Source: Blastocladiella emersonii ATCC 22665 | Taxonomy: Eukaryota; Blastocladiomycota; Blastocladiomycetes; Blastocladiales; Blastocladiaceae | Direction of reading: 5' to 3' | Length of the DNA stretch: 64,000 bases | Assembly (NCBI GenBank): GCA_025594325.1 | Contig: JANHCV010000006.1 | Span: 1,178,001 to 1,242,000 of the forward strand | Shown here: piece by piece, positions 50,496-60,616 of the stretch | How the letters are laid out: each line of letters starts with the position of its first letter | Numbering within the stretch: position 1 is the stretch's first letter | Program-made: the position numbers and the translations under genes | The notes under the pieces: generated by a model | What the model saw: only the letters and a program-made list of their open reading frames with translations | Databases searched by the model: none | Told to the model about the DNA's origin: nothing

Positions 50496-52983
50496 TTAAA
50501 CACGCGTGGTCGAGGTAGCCGACACCGCGCCCGTCGCCGCGGCCGCCTTCACCGGGACCTTGGCCGCCGCGGCCTTGGTGGTCTCGGGGACCGTGTCGCG
50601 GAGGAAGCGGGCGAGGGCGACCATGTTGCTGAGGGCGCCGCGGACCTCGGGCCAGTTACGGGTCTTGAGGCCGCAGTCGGGGTTGATCCAGAGCTGGTCG
50701 GCGGGGAGGCGGCTCAAGATATCGGCGGCGCGGGCCTGGAACTCGGCGAGCGAGGGGACGCGGGGCGAGTGGATGTCGTAGACGCCGGGACCAATGTGGT
50801 TGGTGTAGGCGCCGGGCGTCGAGAAGGCGGCGAGCAGCTTGAGGTCCGACTTGGAGCTCTCGACCGACAGCACGTCCACGTCCATGCGCACGATGGCCTC
50901 GAAGATGTCGTTGAAGTCCGAGTAGCACATGTGCGAGTGGATCTGCGTGTCGTTGACGACGCCCGACGTCGACAGCTTGAAGGCGTCGACCGACCACGTC
51001 AGGTACGCGGCCCAGTCGGCGTGGCGCAGCGGGAGGCCCTCGCGGATCGCGGGCTCGTCGATCTGGATCACCTTGATCCCGGCTTGCTCGAGGTCGACCA
51101 CCTCGTCGCGGATCGCGAGCGCGAGCTGGTACGCCGTGACCTGGCGCGGCTGGTCGTCGCGCACAAACGACCACTGCAGCATGGTGATGGGGCCCGTCAG
51201 CATACCCTTGAGCGGCTTGGCCGTCATGGCCTGCGCCTTGGTGATCACGTCGACCGTCATGGCCGTGGGCCGGTGCACGTCGCCGTAGATGATGGGCGGC
51301 TTGACGCAGCGGGACCCGTACGACTGGACCCACCCGTGCTGCGTGAAGGCGTACCCGGCGAGCAGCTCGCCGAACGCCTCGACCATGTCGTTGCGCTCAA
51401 ACTCGCCGTGCGAGATGATGTCGAGCCCGATCTCCTCCTGGATGCGGATGCACCGCTCCGTCTCGGCGAAGATGAAGTCCCAGTACGCGGCCTCGGAGAT
51501 GGCGCCGCGCTTGAACTGCGCGCGCACCTTACGGACCTCGGCCGTCTGCGGGAACGACCCGACCGTGTGCGTGGTGAAGCGCGGCAGGCCGAGGCGCGCC
51601 TGCTGCGCGGCCCACCGGTCGGCAAAGGGCGCGGGGCGGCGGAAGTCGGCCTCGGTCAGCGCGGCCACGCGCGCCTTGACGGCGGGGTTGTGGATGCGCG
51701 CCGAGGTACGGCGGGCCTCGATGGCGCGCTGGTTGGCGTCGAGCTCGGCGGCGACGGCCGCGGGGCCCTCGGCGAGCGCGCGCTGCAGGACGCGCACCTC
51801 GTCGAGCTTCTCGGTTGCAAACGCGAGCCACGAGCGCAGGTCGTCGTCGAGCTTGGTCTCCTGGGCGAGCGCGACGGGCGAGTGCAGCAGCGAGCACGAC
51901 GGCGCGACCACGAGGCGGTCGAGCTTGTTGCCGAACACGGCCACGGCGTGGCGCGCCAGCGTCAGCGCGTGGTGCAGGTCGGTGCGCCAGACGTTGCGGC
52001 CGTTGACGAGGCCGAGCGAGAGCACCTTGGTCGTGGGCGCAAGGGCCTCGGCGACGGCGGCGAGCTGCGCGGGCGCGCGCACCAGGTCGACGTGCACGGC
52101 GTGCACGGGCAGCTTGGCGATGGCGGCGATCTGGTGCTCGATGCCGCCAAAGTAGGTGGCGAGCGTGACCTTGAGCTGCGGCGCGGCCGCGGCGATGGCG
52201 GCGTACGCCGTCTCGAGGTCGGCGTGGATCGTGGCCGGCAGGTCCAGGACCAGCGCCGGTTCGTCGAGCTGCACGTCCGTGGCGCCGGCGTCCTGGAGCT
52301 GGCGCAGCAGGTCCGTGTAGGCGCGCAGCAGCTTGGGGAGGAGCGTGATGGGCGAGAAGCCCGTGGTGGCGGGGCGGCTGAGCAGCAGGAACGAGATGGG
52401 GCCCAGCAGCACGGGGCGGGTCTGGATGCCGAGGGCCTTGGCCTCGAGGAACTCGGCGAGGGGCTTGATGGCGGCCGCGTCGGCGGGCAGGCGGAACTCG
52501 GTGTCGACGCCGAGACGGGGGACAATGTAGTGATCTATGTTGAGGGGAGAGGGGGTACGAGTGAGTGACTGTGGCTTCGCGACAACGAGCATGAAGCGGC
52601 GAAAGCGTACAGTTCGTGTCGAACCACTTCTTCATCTCCATGGCGGGCACGTCGACGCCGCGGGCCGGGTCCTGGAGGCCGCGGCCCATGGCAAAGTAGC
52701 GGTCGACGGGGTCGGCGATCGAGCGGTAGATGGCAGGGACGGCGTCGAACAGGGCAATCACGTCGAGCACCTGGTCGTAGAGGGCAAAGTCGTTGGACGG
52801 GATCAGGTCGATGCCGGCGGCCTTCTGCAGCTGCCAGTGCTTGGCGCGCAGGTCGGCGGTGCCCGCGGCGAGCGCGGCGCCCGACGTCTTGCCGGCCCAG
52901 TACGACTCGACGAGCTTCTTGAGCTCGCGCTGCGCGCCGATGCGCGGGAACCCGAGGTTGGCGGACTTGACGGTGGTGACCAT
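50496..52983 (-). CDS. MET6: Cobalamin-independent methionine synthase
   Basis: 5-methyltetrahydropteroyltriglutamate-homocysteine methyltransferase. Minus-strand model 50496..52534 and 52611..52983; 2412 nt, 803 residues. The 76-nt intron (GTACGC...CATAG) splits the Tyr codon of the invariant MKKWFDTNYHYIVP. Other signatures: NLGFPRIGAQRELKKLVESY, TTHTVGSFPQT, HGEFERNDMVE, TGPITMLQWSFVRDD and VIQIDEPAIREGLPL. Zinc ligands lie in HSHMCYSDF (His and Cys) and NPDCGLKTR (Cys), so the enzyme looks active. A C-terminal Ala/Thr-rich tail of about 40 residues is extra. The ATG at 52983 is chosen because a TATA element sits 64 bp upstream; an in-frame ATG at 53097 lies beyond it. The cobalamin-dependent isozyme is 32 kb away. 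Confidence 0.95.
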
Positions 52984-53046
52984 GGTGTGTGCGTAGTGGG
53001 TCCAAAGGGATGGAGAGCGCAGGACGGGGGCGGGGACGCGGCCGGG

Positions 53047-53053
53047 TTTTATA
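53047..53053 (-). promoter_or_regulatory. TATA box of MET6
   Basis: TATAAAA on the minus strand, 64 bp upstream of the chosen ATG. It is one of only three clear TATA boxes correctly placed before a gene in this window. Confidence 0.6.
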
Positions 53054-53602
53054 CCCGCGACGGCGGCATAGCGGAGGACGGCGGCGAGCAGCTGCATCGT
53101 GCCCGGTGCGGATCAACTCTGGCGGAAGCGGGACGGCGACCGGGCGAGCACGGAATCGCCACGTCGGCGAACGCGCGCCGATCGCCCTGAGCGACGCGTG
53201 GTGCGGCCGGGCCCACGTGACGCGCGCAGGCGATGGCGCGACCCGGCGGCCCGGGCGCGTGTGGCGCCAAGGGAACTGGTGGCGCCCCGTTCCCACCGCG
53301 CGGATCTCGCGCCGGGCGGGCGGACCGCGGCGCTTGAACCCGCCCGGCGACGCGGACCGCACGCAAGTGGGACCCGCGCGCTCGGGTCACCTGCGCTTGG
53401 GCGCCGCCGCGTCGGGCCCGCTTTCAGCGCCGCGCACGCCACCTGGTCGCTCGTCCCTGCCGCTTTCGTCGCCCTCGCCGTGCCCGTGGGAGTCGCCACG
53501 TTGCCCGGTGCGTCACACTTGATCCACTCGCCAAATGCCACCTTTTATCTCTCCCCACTCGCGGTTGGGTGTCCCACAACTGTGTGTATGCCATCACTGC
53601 CA
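53054..53602. other. Intergenic region between MET6 and CFD1
   Basis: About 550 bp, very GC-rich, carrying the MET6 upstream region and the CFD1 3' end. No gene with coding bias is seen. Confidence 0.45.
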
Positions 53603-54599
53603 TCACTGCCCCGCTGCCGCCGCCGCCGCCGCCTTGGCCGCGAGTGCCGCCAGCACGCCGTCGCGGACCTGCGCAAAGTCCTTGGCCATGGCCGACGCCG
53701 GGTACACGTCGGCGAGGTTACCCGGCCGCGTCGTGCCGTCCTCGCCGACGGGCACCGTCTGGGTGGGCGCCGAGTCGACCATCTGCGCAAACGCCGGATC
53801 AATGGGCAGCGCGCCGAGGAACCGCAGCTGGAACTGCTCGGCGAGCTTGGCGCCGCCGCCCGACGCGAATATGTCGGTGCAGTCGGCGCAGTGCGGGCAC
53901 CGGAACCCGCTCATGTTCTCGACCACGCCGAGCATCGGCAGCTTCACCTTTTGGCAGAAGTTGATTTCCTTGCGCACGTCCGAGATGGCCACCGCCTACA
54001 AATCGGGGATGAGTGAGTTTGAGGCGTCTTTCTGCACGGAACGAAAGGCAACGGACCTGAGGCGTCGTCACGATCACCGCCGACTTGCTCTCGTACCCGC
54101 GCAGCGCCTCCATGATCGCGAGGTGCTCGTCCGACGTGCCCGGCGGCGTGTCAATCACGAGGTAGTCGAGGTCGCCCCAGCACACGTCCGCGATGAACTG
54201 CTGGATCATGGCCGACTTTTTCGGCCCGCGCCACACTACCGCGTCGTCCTTGTTGGTCATGAGGAGCCCGATCGACATAACCTTGAGCCGCCCACCGGTC
54301 CCGGGCACCGCGTACGGCACCCACCCTTGGCTCGACGTGAGCACGTGCGCGCCCGCGTCGTCGACGCCCAGCATCCGCGGGATCGACGGCCCGCACAGGT
54401 CAATGTCCAGCACCCCGACCGTCGGCCGCGCCGCGCTCGTCGCCAGCGACACGGCCAGCTGCGTCGAGCAGCTGCTCTTCCCCACGCCGCCCTTCCCAGA
54501 GAGAACGAGCACCACGTTCTTGACCCCAGCCAGGCCCGTCGTCAGCGGGGCGGTCGTCACGGACACGGGCGCGCTCGCTTGTGAGTTTGCGGTCGTCAT
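53603..54599 (-). CDS. CFD1: Cytosolic Fe-S cluster assembly factor CFD1 (NUBP2)
   Basis: P-loop scaffold ATPase of cytosolic iron-sulfur protein assembly, partner of NBP35. Minus-strand model 53603..53995 and 54057..54599; 936 nt, 311 residues. The 61-nt intron has an odd GTCCGT donor but joins TTPQ to [10 protein letters not shown] exactly as in the family. Deviant Walker A GKGGVGKS at 35-42, then [37 protein letters not shown] and the cluster-binding CPHC at 214-217 in [12 protein letters not shown]. The N-terminal four-Cys motif of NBP35 is absent, which separates it from NUBP1. The C-terminal Ala-rich tail is unremarkable. Confidence 0.93.
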
Positions 54600-55405
54600 G
54601 ATTGCAACAAGTTACTCGGCTCGATTCGTTGCAGGTAGTGCGGAAGCGCTTACATGAGCGGGGAGCGAGTAATGAGCGGCCTTGGTCGCTGACTTGGTCG
54701 CTGACGAAGCCGGCCTGACTCAGCCAGCCACGTGCGCCCATCCTCGCCATTCGCGACGCGCGCCGCGATACCTCAAATGTCTCCACGAACATCCGAATTC
54801 ACAACTGGACGCGTCAAATGTCTTTTAGTCACATGTTACGCCATTCGCGCCTTTCGCGCGACCATCGTCACTGTGCTCAGCGATCCGACACGGGCAACAC
54901 GCCCCGCACGTAAGCGCCAAGGATCCGTATCCGCCGTGAACCAGCTTCGCCCTCTATCGATGCCGCCCTCTCAACCTGGTTTTGCCTTGAAGCGAGGCGA
55001 GGCGGCAAACGTGACGGAGAAGCGGTGGTCGGCGTTGGGAGACAGCACCCCGCGCGAGACGTTTTCACTCGGCGCCCTCCTCCCCTGTCGGTCATTTCCC
55101 GCGCCACAAACTGTGGGAGAAAACGCGGCGCCTTCACGACCTGGCCGCACACAGCGGGTTCACCCGAGTCGATGCAATGTGCCTTGGAACCAACGGACCG
55201 CCTTGTGCGGCCGAAAAGGCTTGGCGGGAGACACTTGCGCGCCAGGACACGGCTCTCTCGCGCCCCCTGCCCCCATTTTGTGCGACCGCGGCCGAGACGT
55301 CCTTCCTCTCTCTCTACAAGAATATACAACGTAGCTGCTACCCCCGCCCGGATCCCCGCCTGACTACGCATCAAGAACCAATCGACCTACCCAAGACCTC
55401 CGATC
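54600..55405. other. Divergent promoter region, CFD1 and putative seven-helix protein
   Basis: About 800 bp of lower GC. An AATATACA element near 55320, about 85 bp upstream of the seven-helix gene, could be a weak TATA box. Short ORFs on both strands lack coding bias. Confidence 0.4.
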
Positions 55406-56551
55406 ATGCCGCGCGTAACACAAGGTGCGCTCGGCTCGCATCCGCCCCCGCTCGGATCCGCCCCGCTCGGATCCGCGCCACCCGGGTCTCGACTCACATC
55501 CCCGTCTCGTCTCGCGTAGATATAACCGACGTGTTCCACGGGGTGCTGCTCGGCATCACAAGCGCGTATTTCGTGTGGGCGTGGCTCAACCGCCACACGT
55601 ACGGCGCGTCGCGCCTCGGCAAGATGTCGCTGCTCGTCACGGTCCTCGTCTGCCTCCGCCTGCTCTCGTCGATCCGCCTCGAGTCCTCGTCGCCCTCGGC
55701 GTGCTACTTCTGGATTCTGATGCGGTCCACGATCTCGCTGTTCGGGATCTTCTCGGTCAACATCTTCTTCCAGACCGAACTATTTATCAACCTGGCCATC
55801 AAGACCACCTCGCACGCGTCCAAGATGCGCTGGCGCTACCTGATCCACGGCGTCACGCAGCTCATCAACGTGGTCAACGTCATCCAGTACGTCTCCGCTC
55901 GCGAGTGGGTCCTCGTGAGTCATCTCGCTGACTCGCGGGACGAGCCCGAGACCATCGTCGGCCATCTCACTCACTTTTCCTTCGCCCACAACGTGTAGGT
56001 ACCTCACCATCATGTCGGCCTTCACGAACGGCAAGGGCTTCTGCGGTCTCGACGAGCGCGACGTGGTCCCGCTGACAGTCCTGACGATCCTGAGCTTCGG
56101 CATCTGCCTGATCCAGAACGTGGCTGTCCTGCTCTCGAACTCGACCTTCACGGCCATGACCCAAGTCGCGCGTCTCTTCCGCATCACAACCATCTCGACG
56201 GTCCTGCTCTGCGTCTGGGTGGTCTATATCCACCTTGACAGCCTGTACCTGGAGTGGGCCGACTGGAAAAGTGTGTACTTCACCGTCATGCTGGTCTGGA
56301 TGTCGTGCAACTCGCTTTTGGCGTCGAATTTCCTCGTTTCTCTCCGCATCAAGTCGCAGCGGGACACGACGCAGGTATCCGCGGTGTCGACGGCGTCGCG
56401 CACGGCCACGGGCGTGCCCAACCATCGCGCCTCGGTCGTCTCGGCCAAGGGCGCGCAGTCCGAGAACGGCAGCAACTCGTCGGCCGCGCCCATCAAGGCC
56501 AGCGCCATGGTCCACTCTTCGAGCATGAAGAATTTCCCGCCGACCGAGTAG
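55406..56551 (+). CDS. Putative seven-helix membrane protein
   Basis: Model join(55406..55424, 55520..55886, 55999..56551), 939 nt, 312 residues. The first coding exon is 19 nt (MPRVTQ plus one base), followed by a 95-nt GTGCGC intron and a 112-nt GTACGT intron; the latter joins NVIQ to YLTIMSAF in frame. Seven hydrophobic segments are visible: VFHGVLLGITSAYFVWAWL, LLVTVLVCLRLLSS, FWILMRSTISLFGIFSVNIF, LIHGVTQLINVVNVI, PLTVLTILSFGICLIQNVAV, TTISTVLLCVWVVYI and VYFTVMLVWMSCNSLLASNF. A Ser-rich cytosolic tail of ~65 residues follows. The layout resembles a seven-transmembrane receptor, but no family-specific motif is seen. An upstream frame without ATG was rejected in favour of the spliced start. 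Confidence 0.65.
55447..55476. repeat. Perfect 15-bp tandem duplication inside an intron
   Basis: Two adjacent copies of CCCGCTCGGATCCGC in intron 1 of the seven-helix gene. It is likely a replication-slippage product. Confidence 0.75.
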
Positions 56552-57833
56552 TGGGTCGGGTCCCGCAACGGGCGCGGGCGATACCAAGGCGTGTGAGTCA
56601 TCGTGTATGATTGATTGAATTGAACCCTCCCTCGTTGCTCTCCTGTGCCTACTCGTGTGAATGCATCAAGTAGTGGGGCGGCGTCGGCGATATGGTGGAG
56701 GAGTGGGAGCTCGGCTCGCGTCTCGCGGCGCGGCGTGAGACATCACCTGACCCGTCACGTGGTTTTTCGACGCGTCTCGATCAACCCCGTTTCGCGGCCC
56801 CCTCGCTCTTGCTCCAAGGGTGCCAACCTGTTGCGACCGCCGTTCTCGCTCCTCGCATCCCACTCTGGCGCGCAAACGAGTGCTGGGAACACCGGTCCCG
56901 CGATGAACCGCGCCCGGCCCCATCGCGCTCACGGTCACTCCACATCACTCCACACACGCTGCAACGCGCGCAAATGAGAATGAGATGAGCAGCGACCACG
57001 ATGAAGGGTCACACTGGAGCAGTCGTCCGGTCAAACGAGTCGCGCCGACGCGCCGTCACGGTGACTGATGCGAGCTGCGGAACGCGGCAATCTTGCGAGA
57101 CCTCATTCGCATAACGAAAGGTGAGGAATCATGCAACCCGGTGCTGTTAGCTTGATGCGAGCGCGAGGCGAGTCTCATGCGGAATTGCAGACATTTGAGG
57201 TCACAGGGCCGATCCAATAGATTCAACCGGGGATCTTGACCCATCCGCCGTCGCGTGGTCGCGCGCTTGACCTCGTGCCCGCAAGCATGAATGATGGGAT
57301 TTATTGCAATGAATCTCATCACACCCGGCCCTGCGGCCACTAGAACAGTACTTCGTGCTCGGCCCAACTTCGCGTTGCAAGCCGAACTTGTCGCCGTGCC
57401 CAGTGCGGGGATCTCATCCGGATTCTGAGAGTCTCAGCGTGTTTGAAGCTTGTAAGTTTCTTCAACTACGGCTGCACACACAGTGGAGAACCGCAGCGCG
57501 CAACTTTGCGCGCTCCAATGCGGACACAATCCAAGGCCGATTGTGATGGGCCGGTGATGGGCGAGCGGGTCACACGGTCGATCGGATTTCCGCGCAGCTG
57601 GGGACGCGCCGCTGCTGCCGCCAACTCTCTCGGCGGCGCTCAAAACGTGCGGTAAATAAGCTGTCTCCCACAGGCCTGTTATGGAGTTTCATAGTCGGGT
57701 GAAGCGCTCCATAATGCATCTCAAGTCGGTCATGCGTTGCCACGGCGGCTGAACCCGCATCACGCGCGCGCGTTGCGGGCTTCCGAAATGAGGACCGCGT
57801 CGAGCTTGACGAACGCGCGGGCCAGACGCAGAG
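56552..57833. other. Intergenic interval, nothing recognised
   Basis: About 1.3 kb of reduced GC. Small ORFs on both strands lack third-position bias and known domains. No tRNA-like B-box in a cloverleaf context was found by eye. Confidence 0.45.
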
Positions 57834-57839
57834 TATAAA
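57834..57839 (+). promoter_or_regulatory. TATA box of the small cysteine-rich secreted protein gene
   Basis: TATAAA (within GAGTATAAAGAG), 98 bp upstream of the ATG at 57932. The spacing suggests a leader of about 70 nt. Confidence 0.6.
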
Positions 57840-57900
57840 GAGCGGCCGCGCCCCGCGGCGTCCAAGAGTGATCCGCCAGCAAGTCCCTAAGCGACCTACC

Positions 57901-57920
57901 CCACCCCACCCCACCCCACC
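57901..57920. repeat. CCACC pentanucleotide repeat in the 5' leader
   Basis: Four tandem CCACC units lie just upstream of the start codon of the cysteine-rich peptide gene. As a pyrimidine-rich leader it may affect translation, but that is inference. Confidence 0.6.
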
Positions 57921-57931
57921 AACTAGACAAG

Positions 57932-58235
57932 ATGCGCGCCTCCAAGATCGTCCTCGCCCTCGCCGTCGTCCTCGGATTCGCCATGAACGGCGTCGCTGCC
58001 GCCGAGGCCTCGACCGAGTCGGCTTCGGTCACTGGTACAGTTCTGGATCCTCGGCTCTCGACCCCAAAGCGTCGCTGACCCTCTTTGCACTCGTTTCCCC
58101 TCAGGTACCGACTACGGTTGCTGGCTCAAGTGCGTGAAGCGCTGCGACGTCAAGTGCGGCAACAACAACAGCTGCTCCAACTCGTGCTACAACGACTGCG
58201 ACCGCATCTGCCAGCGCGACCCCATCCGCCCGTGA
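57932..58235 (+). CDS. Small secreted cysteine-rich protein (eight cysteines, CX3C spacing)
   Basis: Model join(57932..58034, 58105..58235), 77 residues; the 70-nt intron has a GTACAG donor and a CCCCTCAG acceptor. Residues 1-23 are a clean signal peptide (basic MRASK, hydrophobic IVLALAVVLGFAM, small residues before Ala-Ala). The mature part has eight cysteines spaced CX3CX3CX3CX5CX3CX3CX3C, all four residues apart except for the central gap. That i,i+4 pattern fits two disulfide-linked helices, an alpha-hairpin. No family match is known to me. Possible roles include a secreted defence or interaction peptide, a metal-binding protein or a wall component; sequence alone does not decide. The gene has its own TATA box, suggesting regulated, possibly stage-specific expression. 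Confidence 0.75.
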
Positions 58236-58439
58236 GCACGCGATGTCAAGCAACAAGGGCCGGAGACTCTGGAGGGTCGAGAAGTTTTGAATACACACGG
58301 TCCTTGTATATTTTGAACCTAATTGGCGTACATGATGAGCGACCTGAAACGCGGCGCTCATTTGCATGTGCTGTGGCGCACGCGTCGCCGAGCCACTCTG
58401 TTGAAACCAGCGATGAGGTAGGTTAGAAGATCTATTGAA

Positions 58440-60019
58440 TCACACCGACTCCTTCTTGAGGTCAACCTGCTCGTCGCCCACATCCACAAACGTCTCGGCA
58501 TTCACGCGCGCGAGGGCCGCATCGACCTCGGCGTGCCAGTCAATGTAGCGCGTCATGTAAATCACCTCGCAGACAAAACACGTCGTGAGCCCGGCCGCGA
58601 GCCCCCACCACATGCCCGACAACCCCACCTTGGCGACGAACGTGAGAATCAGCCCGAGCGGGATGCCGAGCAGGTAGTAGGCGCCGAGGTTGAACATGGC
58701 GCCGACCTTCTGCTTGCCGCACCCGCGGATCGCGCCGCCGATGATGCACACGGACGCGTCGGCGAACTGGAACAGCGTGAGGATCGGGATGACGGAGGCG
58801 GCGAGCGCGATCACGTCCGCGTCCGACGTGAAGATGTAGGGCACCTGGTACCGGAACGAGAACAGGAGGACCGAGATGACGAGGCTCGCGGCGAGCCCGA
58901 CCACGATGGACGTGGCCATGGTGTGGCTCGCGGCCTTGGCGTTGCCGGCGCCCAGGAAATTGCCGACACGCGCGCTCGAGACCATGCCGAACCCGTAGAA
59001 GACCGTGATGAGCAGCGACGACGTGTTGATCAGGATCGCCTGCGCCGCGAGCGGCAGCGGGCCCAGGATGCCCGCCATGAGCGCCACGAACTCGAACAAC
59101 CACCATTCCGAACACACCTGGAGCATTCCCGGGACGCCGAGCGCGATGAACGGCTTCCACCCGCGCAGCGCGTCGAGCGACCACGGCGCCCAGAACTGGT
59201 GGCCGTCGACGCGCCACACGTACAGGATCAGCAGGCACATGCCGATCCACTCGCTGACCGTGTTCGCGGCGGCGGTCCCAAAGAACCCGAGCTTGAGCGG
59301 CGAGTCGACAAAGGTGAGAAAGTAGCCGAGCCCGCCGTTGATGGGGATTGTGATGAGCGACACGAATAGCTGCGCGTTCACGACGCCCTGCGCGACCAGG
59401 AACTTGGCTGTACAGTCGCTCACGATCATGGGAAACAGACCGAGCCACAACACGCGAATGTACTGGCCCGCCATGCGCGCGAGGTCGTGGTCCTGGCCCG
59501 CGAGACGGAGCAGCGGCTCGGCGAACCACCAGAGAAACGTGAGCGGGATCGCGATGGTGAAGTTGATGAGGATGGCGCGCTGCAGGTAGATGCCCGGTTG
59601 CCGCGGGTTCTTGGCGCCCGTCACGGCCTGCGACGCGAGCGTGTCGAGCGAGCTCGAGAGACCGAAACAGATCGAGAAGCCGAGGATGTTGGAGAACTAG
59701 CATGGCGGGACAGGTCAGTTGCTGGTCTCCATCGCGCGAGTGCGTGTGAAGCGCGTACCATGACGGCGAGCGTGGCGGCTGCGAGTTCTGTTGCTCCAAG
59801 GTGGCCGATCATGAGCGTAGGCAGCACATTGTTGGCAAACGACAGCGACGAGCCCGCGATGCATGGTATGGACGTGGTGACGAGCGTTTTTGCCTCGGTC
59901 CACGCTTCCTGCGCGGTCGGCAGCGGGATTCGGCCGTGCGAGGGCGTTGGTGCGCGAGGAGCAGCGGCCTCGGCGGCGGGCTCGGAGGTCGAGTGGGTGA
60001 TGGCGTCGCTGGAGGTCAT
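58440..60019 (-). CDS. MATE family efflux transporter
   Basis: Multidrug and toxic compound extrusion family antiporter. Minus-strand model 58440..59696 and 59759..60019; 1518 nt, 505 residues, with a 62-nt GTACGC intron. Twelve membrane helices in two six-helix halves are expected. Family signatures: SLSFANNVLPTLMIGHLGA, LSSSLDTLASQAVTGAKNP, RQPGIYLQRAI, LPLAAQAILINTSSLL, FGMVSSARVGNFLGAGN and IIGGAIRGCGKQKVGA. It resembles the yeast Erc1/plant DTX branch. The cytosolic N terminus (~45 residues) is Ala/Pro-rich. A TATA box lies 57 bp upstream. Substrate unknown. Confidence 0.92.
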
Positions 60020-60075
60020 CGCTTGAGGGAGGAACTGGTGATGAAGGACACTGGGGTTAGGCGGGGACGCCTTGG

Positions 60076-60082
60076 CTTTATA
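60076..60082 (-). promoter_or_regulatory. TATA box of the MATE transporter gene
   Basis: TATAAAG on the minus strand, about 57 bp upstream of the ATG at 60019, in the context GCGGTATAAAGCC. Confidence 0.6.
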
Positions 60083-60616
60083 CCGCGAACCCTGGCCGCG
60101 TACAACGGTTCAACTCTCGGAAATCGTAAGAACGAACCGCGGCTCCGCGTCCCGGGTTGAGTCGGCGGCCGCGCGACGGCGCGACGCGAAAATTCTCCCG
60201 CCCCCGCCTGGCTGGCGGCGCCCCCGGGAGAACCGGGTGAGGTTCAACCGGACCTTGACTCAACGGATTGTTTCAGTTGTCGGGAGCGCTACGCCTTCCG
60301 CCGCTGCCGATCAGCGGTCCGATCACGGCGTGCTGCGCCACCATCGACATGTCGGCCATCGTGTCGTCATCGCCGCTCCTCGTCTTGACTCATTTTAAGG
60401 TTCAGTTAGGCCGAGCGCGTCGCCGTGACGAACTTCAGCAGGTCCTGAGATCACGTCGTTCCACGCCATCGCGGAATTTGGCCGCGGAGGCCGCGTTTTT
60501 GTCGAGGTTGCTTCAGCGACCATCATCAAGCGGGAGACAAGCAGTTGATATGAAGTGCTCTGGTATTACATTGCCATCAACAAGGGGGTAAGGGTAACAC
60601 GAAAAGGAATCGAGAA
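60083..60616. other. Intergenic interval upstream of the MATE gene
   Basis: About 530 bp carrying the MATE promoter and the 3' region of the next minus-strand gene. No coding bias and no recognised element. Confidence 0.45.

Noticed and set aside
52984-53097. Upstream in-frame ATG (53097) as the MET6 start, giving a possible mitochondrial presequence
   Set aside because: The TATA box at 53047-53053 lies between this ATG and the conserved start at 52983, so the upstream ATG is probably not transcribed.
55915-55998. GTGAGT donor at 55915 for the second intron of the seven-helix gene
   Set aside because: It leaves the next exon out of frame. The GTACGT donor at 55887 restores the frame.
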